The position numbers and the translations under genes are program-made. From assembly GCA_020072585.1 (NCBI GenBank), contig JAIQGL010000039.1, positions 1 through 51,060 on the forward strand: a stretch of 51,060 bases of DNA, in the 5' to 3' direction. This stretch comes from Terriglobia bacterium (lineage in GTDB: Bacteria > Acidobacteriota > Terriglobia > Terriglobales > Acidobacteriaceae). Of the stretch, positions 44,259 through 51,060 are shown in pieces (the stretch's first letter is position 1; each line of letters begins with the position of its first letter). The notes under the pieces are model-generated. The model was not told where the DNA came from and made no database searches. It saw nothing but the letters and a program-made list of their open reading frames with translations.

Positions 44259-45848
44259 ATGAGAGTCCTCACGTGCGATGAATTGCGCCAAATTGTGGAC
44301 GATGCCAGGGGTCGGGCGGACACATTGGCATCCGTTCTGATTCAACGAGCCGGGTATGCCGTCACCCAGTTTTGCCTAGCGCATTTCAAATTCCGATCTG
44401 TCTGCGTGGTTTGCGGCGCGGGTGGCGACGGCGATTATGGACTGATGGCCGCGCAGGTGTTATCAGGAATTGCGGAGCAGGTTTCTGTCATTGTTCTGGC
44501 CAAGGACGCGAGCGGGCTTTCACCTGCAATGGCGGCCATCTGCGAGAGCCTAGCGGCGGAACCGATGTGGGTTTCCGACGAAGCCGGGTTTCAGGACGAA
44601 GTGATCCAGCAAGCTCTGGAAGCGGAGTTGATCATCGATGCGGTTGCGGAGAGCGGATTCAAGCCGCCGCTGCAAGGGGCCGCCAGGAAGGCGGTGGAGG
44701 CGATCAATCAGGCATCGGGAATTGTTGTCTCGCTGGGTGTGCCCTCGGGAGTCGAGCCCGATAGTAGCGTCCCGGCGCATGAGGGCGGCAGCGAAGCGGT
44801 GTTTGCCCATGGTGTGATTGCTTTCGTCGCGCCCAACCCGGCGCATGTTTTTGGGCGACTCACCGCGGGCCCGATTGCGGTTAACGAACTGGGCGTGCAG
44901 CCGAGCCTGGTGTCGCACGAAACCGGCTTGAGCGTTGTGACCGCGCAGGAGGTCCGGATTACATTTCCGCCGCGGCCCGACGAAGCGCACAAAGGCGACT
45001 TTGGCCACGTGCTGGTGATTGGCGTCGCTCTGGATCAGGTCGGCGGCTCAGCGCTGGCGGGAATCGCGGCGCTCAGGACTGGCGCAGGTCTCGTCACGGT
45101 TGCTTCTCCGCGATCAAGCCAGCCGATCATTGCCGGGTTTGCGCCTGAGCTAATGACGGAAGGGCTTGATGAGAATGCAGCGGGCAGAATCTCACTTGCT
45201 GCGCGAGACAAAATAGCTGAGTTATTGGCCAAAGCAGATGCGGTTGTGCTGGGGCGGGATAATCCCCGCAACGACGAGACAGCAGAGTTCACTCAGTGGC
45301 TGATCGGCAATTGCCCGGCGCCGCTGGTGCTGCACGACGTTGGCCTGCCCGACATATCTACACATCGGGCGGAGAAATCTGACGATCATCGATTGCGGGT
45401 GATTATTTTGGATTCAGAGGAAGCGGCGGCTTTTCTTGGCATCCATCTGAATGATCTTCAGGCGGACACGGTCTGGGCGGCGCGGCGCGTAGCCGAACAA
45501 ACAAACTCCTGCATCGTGCTGCAAGGCCTCAGGACGATCATCGCAGGGCGTTCAGGCGAAACGTGGATCAGCATGACGGGCAACTCCGCTCTTGCGAAAA
45601 ACGGCGCTGACGACGCTCTCTGCGGAATGGTTGCCGCGGCGCTGGCTCGGCATTCAGAGAGGCCGGATCTCCTGCGTGAACTAGACGTTGCTTCCGCCGT
45701 GTATCTGTACGGGCTTGCCGGCGACTTGGCCCGCGACATTTTTCACGAAAACACTTTGCTGGCGACCGACCTGCTGGAGACATTAAGTGATGCGTTTCGC
45801 GACTGCGAACTCCATTCCGACCGTGGGCTTTTTTACCTGCGCAAATAG
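44259..45848 (+). CDS. Bifunctional NnrE-NnrD-like protein (NAD(P)HX epimerase/dehydratase), divergent active sites
   Basis: A 529-residue fusion in the order of bacterial NnrE-NnrD enzymes, which repair hydrated NAD(P)H. The N-terminal YjeF/NnrE domain runs to about 220 (MRVLTCDELRQIV, CGAGGDGDYGLMAAQVL), and the C-terminal kinase-like NnrD domain runs from about 240 (AHKGDFGHVLVIG). Key motifs are altered: DALFGTG-type becomes DAVAESGF, the segment normally TPHPGE reads ILDSEE, and the nucleotide motif GTGD reads GADD (NGADDALCG), keeping the last Asp only. It may be an inactive or specialised paralogue. The start MRVLTCDEL at 44259 fits the family; a longer frame from 44163 is less likely. 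Confidence 0.75.
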   Translation: MRVLTCDELRQIVDDARGRADTLASVLIQRAGYAVTQFCLAHFKFRSVCVVCGAGGDGDYGLMAAQVLSGIAEQVSVIVLAKDASGLSPAMAAICESLAAEPMWVSDEAGFQDEVIQQALEAELIIDAVAESGFKPPLQGAARKAVEAINQASGIVVSLGVPSGVEPDSSVPAHEGGSEAVFAHGVIAFVAPNPAHVFGRLTAGPIAVNELGVQPSLVSHETGLSVVTAQEVRITFPPRPDEAHKGDFGHVLVIGVALDQVGGSALAGIAALRTGAGLVTVASPRSSQPIIAGFAPELMTEGLDENAAGRISLAARDKIAELLAKADAVVLGRDNPRNDETAEFTQWLIGNCPAPLVLHDVGLPDISTHRAEKSDDHRLRVIILDSEEAAAFLGIHLNDLQADTVWAARRVAEQTNSCIVLQGLRTIIAGRSGETWISMTGNSALAKNGADDALCGMVAAALARHSERPDLLRELDVASAVYLYGLAGDLARDIFHENTLLATDLLETLSDAFRDCELHSDRGLFYLRK

Positions 45849-45856
45849 CGAACGAC

Positions 45857-46705
45857 TTACTGCAAAGCCTGCCGAGCTGATGCGCGCAGCCGGCGCGGTC
45901 CGGTGGCGGAATGTGCTGCCACCAACGCTTCGCGATCGACAATGCGGTTCAATTTCATTTTGATAAAGCTACCGATGCTTCGCAGCTCCATGACAAAGCC
46001 TTCCATGCCGAAGGCGACGAACGCAGTGAGATCGAAGGGAGGAGGAGATTGCCAGCAGCGGTGCTGCATGCTGTGATACTTGATATCGTTCAGATAGAAA
46101 TAATCAGAGAGCGCGTAGAAACCTCCATGCACGTTGTAGCCACGCTGAAGAAGGATTCCCGCAGTGAGAAGGCGCGACACTCTTCCGTTGGCGTCACCAA
46201 AAGGGTGGATCGTGACCAGAAAGAAATGGGCTATCAGCGCGTGGATCACCGGATGCAAAGCCAGCAGGCGATCGCTGGTGATGAAAGCGATATATTGGCC
46301 CATCAGTCGCGGCAGCCAATTGATCGGGGCTCCCATATGCAGGCCACCAACTTCCCGGCATCCGACCTGGACCGCGAGGCTTCGCAGAGCGCCGGGAACA
46401 TAATCTCCCGTGGCGCCGTCGGTCACCATCCGGTGCATGGTCATCAGGTCGGCCAGTGTCAGCGGTGGAGTCCTGGCCGCGAAGCGTTCATTGACCCACG
46501 CCCGCGCGTTGGCCGAGTTTCTGAGGCGCAACTGGTGTTTTTCGTCTGTGGCTTCAGCCAGACCTTGCTCTAGCGATGTCTCTCGCCATTGCGGCGGAAG
46601 CACACGTGTGAGCGCGGCATGTTTGTGTGCTTCAATCGCCAGCACGTGCGGCGTCAACCTCTTCAGGTCGAGGAGATAATCGAATTCAAATTGTATCCAA
46701 TCCAT
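45857..46705 (-). CDS. Fic/DOC-family AMPylation-type protein
   Basis: A 282-residue protein. The Fic motif is HPFGDANGRVSRLL (H167), matching HPFxxGNGRxxR except for Ala replacing the second Gly. Fic enzymes transfer AMP or other nucleotide parts to protein side chains. The flap-like segment LHMGAPINW precedes it. The N-terminal helix has no clear (S/T)xxxE(G/N) inhibitory motif. The C-terminal part (about 230-282) is Arg-rich. The gene is convergent with the NnrE-NnrD gene, with stops 8 bases apart, and no antitoxin-like gene is adjacent. Confidence 0.85.
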   Translation of the reverse strand: MDWIQFEFDYLLDLKRLTPHVLAIEAHKHAALTRVLPPQWRETSLEQGLAEATDEKHQLRLRNSANARAWVNERFAARTPPLTLADLMTMHRMVTDGATGDYVPGALRSLAVQVGCREVGGLHMGAPINWLPRLMGQYIAFITSDRLLALHPVIHALIAHFFLVTIHPFGDANGRVSRLLTAGILLQRGYNVHGGFYALSDYFYLNDIKYHSMQHRCWQSPPPFDLTAFVAFGMEGFVMELRSIGSFIKMKLNRIVDREALVAAHSATGPRRLRASARQALQ

Positions 46706-46743
46706 TTTCTGTCACAGGTTAATTTGAAAGGCCACGCGAGCCC

Positions 46744-47745
46744 CTACTGATTCGGGCGAGCCATTCCACCCGCGCCTCCAGCCGGCTTGGTTACCGCATT
46801 CTGTGCCTGCGCCTGCCGTTGAAGTTCGGAGGTCCGCGAGACCAGGTACCCGATCATATAGTTTGCATCGTCATCAGACACGCGCAGGTTCGGCATATTT
46901 ACATTGCCGTATTTCTCAGCCAGCGCCATTGTGATCGGATCTCTTTCCGCCAGCAATTGCTCCGGATGCTGGATCTTGCGCATCAGCCAGTCGCGATTGC
47001 GCGTGTCGGTCACGCCCACCAGATCGGGACCAATTTTGTCGCCCTGGCCAACGGTATGGCATGCACCGCATTTCTTGGTGAACAGATATTGCCCCGGATC
47101 AAGATGAATGGCCGCCGACTCCGTGTTCTCCTTGCCCTGCGCGGGCTTCATGTTCCGAAAGCTGTCCAGGAAGTCGCCAATCATCTGGGAGAGGAAGCGC
47201 GGGTTGTCCAGCGCGGAGTTGCGCATCCACTGGCCCATGGGTTCGTTTCCCAGCAGCAGGTGAGGCGTGTGTCCGTCCTGGCTGAGTTTGGGGTCGGAAT
47301 ACAGCCCCAGTTTCTTGCTCAGAAAATCGATGTCTTCCTTTTTTCCAGTCAGGAAGGTCCAGCCGGGACCGGCATGGAATTTTTCCGCGTAGGCTTTCAA
47401 CACGGCCGGCGTATCGTTCTTGGGGTCGATGGTAATGGAATAAAAGAAGATGTCTTTCCCCACGCGGTCGCCCAGCATCTTCTGTACTTGCGCCAGCCGC
47501 GCCGTCTCCAGAGGGCAGGAATATTGGCACGTGGTATAAATCAGGTCGATAGCGACCATCTTGCCTTTGATCAGATCGTCATAAAAGTGGACAGTCTTGC
47601 CATCCTGTGTCGTCAACTCGATGTTGGGAAAATAATTTGCTCCCCAGCGGCTGTCCGCCAAAACAGGACGACTGTATAAAATCGCCAGTGCGCCCGCCAG
47701 CAAGAATGAAATCCCTATGAATCGTGTCCAAATATTTCTCTGCAT
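46744..47745 (-). CDS. SCO1/SenC copper chaperone fused to cytochrome c
   Basis: A 333-residue exported protein with a signal anchor (about 9-30). The SCO1 thioredoxin-like domain has the copper-binding CQYSC (C73, C77) and His in DGHTPHLLLGN (H159/H162). A C-terminal c-type cytochrome domain carries CGACH (C226-H230) and a Met ligand region NMPNL. The fusion links copper delivery and electron transfer, so it probably serves cytochrome oxidase or the adjacent oxidase. GGAGTAGGACC before the ATG supports the start. It lies about 160 bases after the multicopper oxidase on the same strand. Confidence 0.88.
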   Translation of the reverse strand: MQRNIWTRFIGISFLLAGALAILYSRPVLADSRWGANYFPNIELTTQDGKTVHFYDDLIKGKMVAIDLIYTTCQYSCPLETARLAQVQKMLGDRVGKDIFFYSITIDPKNDTPAVLKAYAEKFHAGPGWTFLTGKKEDIDFLSKKLGLYSDPKLSQDGHTPHLLLGNEPMGQWMRNSALDNPRFLSQMIGDFLDSFRNMKPAQGKENTESAAIHLDPGQYLFTKKCGACHTVGQGDKIGPDLVGVTDTRNRDWLMRKIQHPEQLLAERDPITMALAEKYGNVNMPNLRVSDDDANYMIGYLVSRTSELQRQAQAQNAVTKPAGGAGGMARPNQ

Positions 47746-47907
47746 GGTCCTACTCCCTTCGTCTCTCGCAAAACTTCGGACCGAACCGGCGAGTTCCCAT
47801 CGCGCCAACTAACACGCGCGAAAGAAACCCGCCTGCCCGATCTTTATTCAAGTTCCTGCACTTACGCCGCTTCAGCGCCTGCAAACGAAACAAGCGCCAG
47901 TCGCGGG

Positions 47908-50208
<2,301 letters not shown>

Positions 50209-50256
50209 ATTTTTCTCCTTGACTCGTGGATTGATGGAGCTTCGCCGCCGGCTCAT

Positions 50257-51060
50257 GAAGACAGAGCCGTGCTTAGGCGATGACGTGCGTTTTGATTTAT
50301 TGCGTGAAAATCCAGCGGTTAAGAGTCAATTGCCCAGCGAAGCATGTTTAGAGCGGAGGGCAAGCAGAGGCACGCACAAAAAGGGGGGTCGATGCTGCGG
50401 GAAACAGGCAGGCGAGCGGGCACCAGGCGCGGGTCTGCATCTTTCTGACATGCTTCGGCTCCGGAAGTTGCCTACGTGCATTTCAAATCGACGGACGTTC
50501 TACCGGAAGGTCCGTATGGATGAAACCGGAAATCCTTCTCTTGATCCCTGGTAAGACTTCCAATGGTTGCAAATCGTACTGCTCTCGTTTCATCGTGTCA
50601 AGAGTGTTTATGAGGACTGTCTTAGCTACTCTCCAATTGGATTTCATTCCGACCCGATTCCTGGCTTCCTGTCTATCCTGTCCATAAAACACGGAAATTG
50701 GTTCTACTGGGCAGACAGGGCGGAAAGGGCAGACAGGGCGGAAACCAAAGAATCCCCTGTATCCATGCTTATTTGAGGCTATGTTCCTTGAGAATCAGAG
50801 ATTTGCAAAAATCAGGGTAGGTCGAATCCCACTCTCTCCGCCAGTCCCTTTGCTTTCATAGATTTAAGTGCCATCCATACCGTAGTCCATACCGTAAAAC
50901 TCAACCCGAGGAGCGGTATGCGATGTTTTCCGCAATTTCTCTCTCGTCTCAACTGATCGTCCCTGGGCCTGTGCGCTCTCTTGCACTTTCGATTTTTGCT
51001 GCCCCCAAACTCGCGAAAGAGTCCCCGGATTTGCACGAGTTCTGCTCTGGACCTACTTTC
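50257..51060. other. Non-coding stretch at right edge
   Basis: No gene is supported. It contains the second copy of the dispersed repeat (50664-50843). Short direct repeats with GGTATGGA (near 50870-50900, read on the minus strand) were also noticed, but no integrase is seen. Confidence 0.4.
50664..50843 (+). repeat. Dispersed repeat with tRNA-Ser-like 3' end, copy 2
   Basis: Closely similar to 39033-39210. It includes two good copies of GGGCAGACAGGGCGGAAA and ends in the tRNA-Ser-like GGTCGAATCCCACTCTCTCC followed by GCCA. No anticodon arm or D-arm is seen upstream. Confidence 0.75.

Noticed and set aside
50800-50850. Possible tRNA-Ser
   Set aside because: Only the T-arm/acceptor-like 3' end is present, with a missing base in the T-loop and no D-arm or anticodon arm.

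Overview
The window looks like chromosomal DNA of an Acidobacteriota-type soil bacterium. This is inferred from gene content (a seven-bladed-propeller lactonase, an FG-GAP protein, a DUF1111-like di-haem protein, a Tat-exported multicopper oxidase and several ECF sigma factors), not from a marker gene. No rRNA, intact tRNA or CRISPR array was seen.

Region 1 (about 0.6-21.5 kb) is mostly minus-strand metabolism: serA with a class V aminotransferase, pdxS, a quinone oxidoreductase, an outer-membrane SphA-like barrel, a lactonase, an FAD mono-oxygenase, an alpha-oxoamine synthase (AOS), an acyl carrier protein with Cys in place of the modified Ser, and an ECF sigma factor. A di-haem oxidase, a second sigma/anti-sigma pair and serB follow. 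Five leaders in this region (aminotransferase-serA, quinone oxidoreductase, AOS, ACP, serB) carry the same two-box element, GTCACTTTTA then (G/A)AATC, with 15-16 bp between GTCAC and the second box, always pointing at the gene. I read it as an ECF promoter linking serine synthesis to an AOS/ACP pathway that could use serine.

Region 2 (21.5-26 kb) is a decayed defence and mobile-element zone. It holds a frameshifted nucleotide-binding TIR-like remnant, a dead integrase-type transposase, two tandem paralogues of a pentapeptide-repeat/TIR protein (one broken by a single base, the other lacking its TIR domain), and a 5'-truncated LolA-like remnant.

Region 3 (26.1-38.2 kb) is the most striking part. 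Three consecutive genes encode four copies of one large module: B12-binding-like domain, radical SAM domain, SPASM-like Cys cluster and a C-terminal PqqD-like recognition domain. The third gene is a 1745-residue head-to-tail fusion of two modules. They are followed by a frameshifted metallo-beta-lactamase-fold gene, a membrane-anchored thioredoxin-like protein with an internal duplication, and a 57-residue hydrophobic peptide. The layout suggests a multi-step peptide-modifying (RiPP-like) system, but no clear precursor peptide was recognised.

Region 4 (38.2-51 kb) holds ordinary accessory genes: STAS-like protein, FG-GAP protein, response regulator, small DNA-binding-like protein, divergent NnrE-NnrD, Fic, SCO1-cytochrome c fusion and multicopper oxidase. 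About 11.6 kb of it lies between two direct copies of a roughly 180-bp repeat whose end matches a degenerate tRNA-Ser 3' end.
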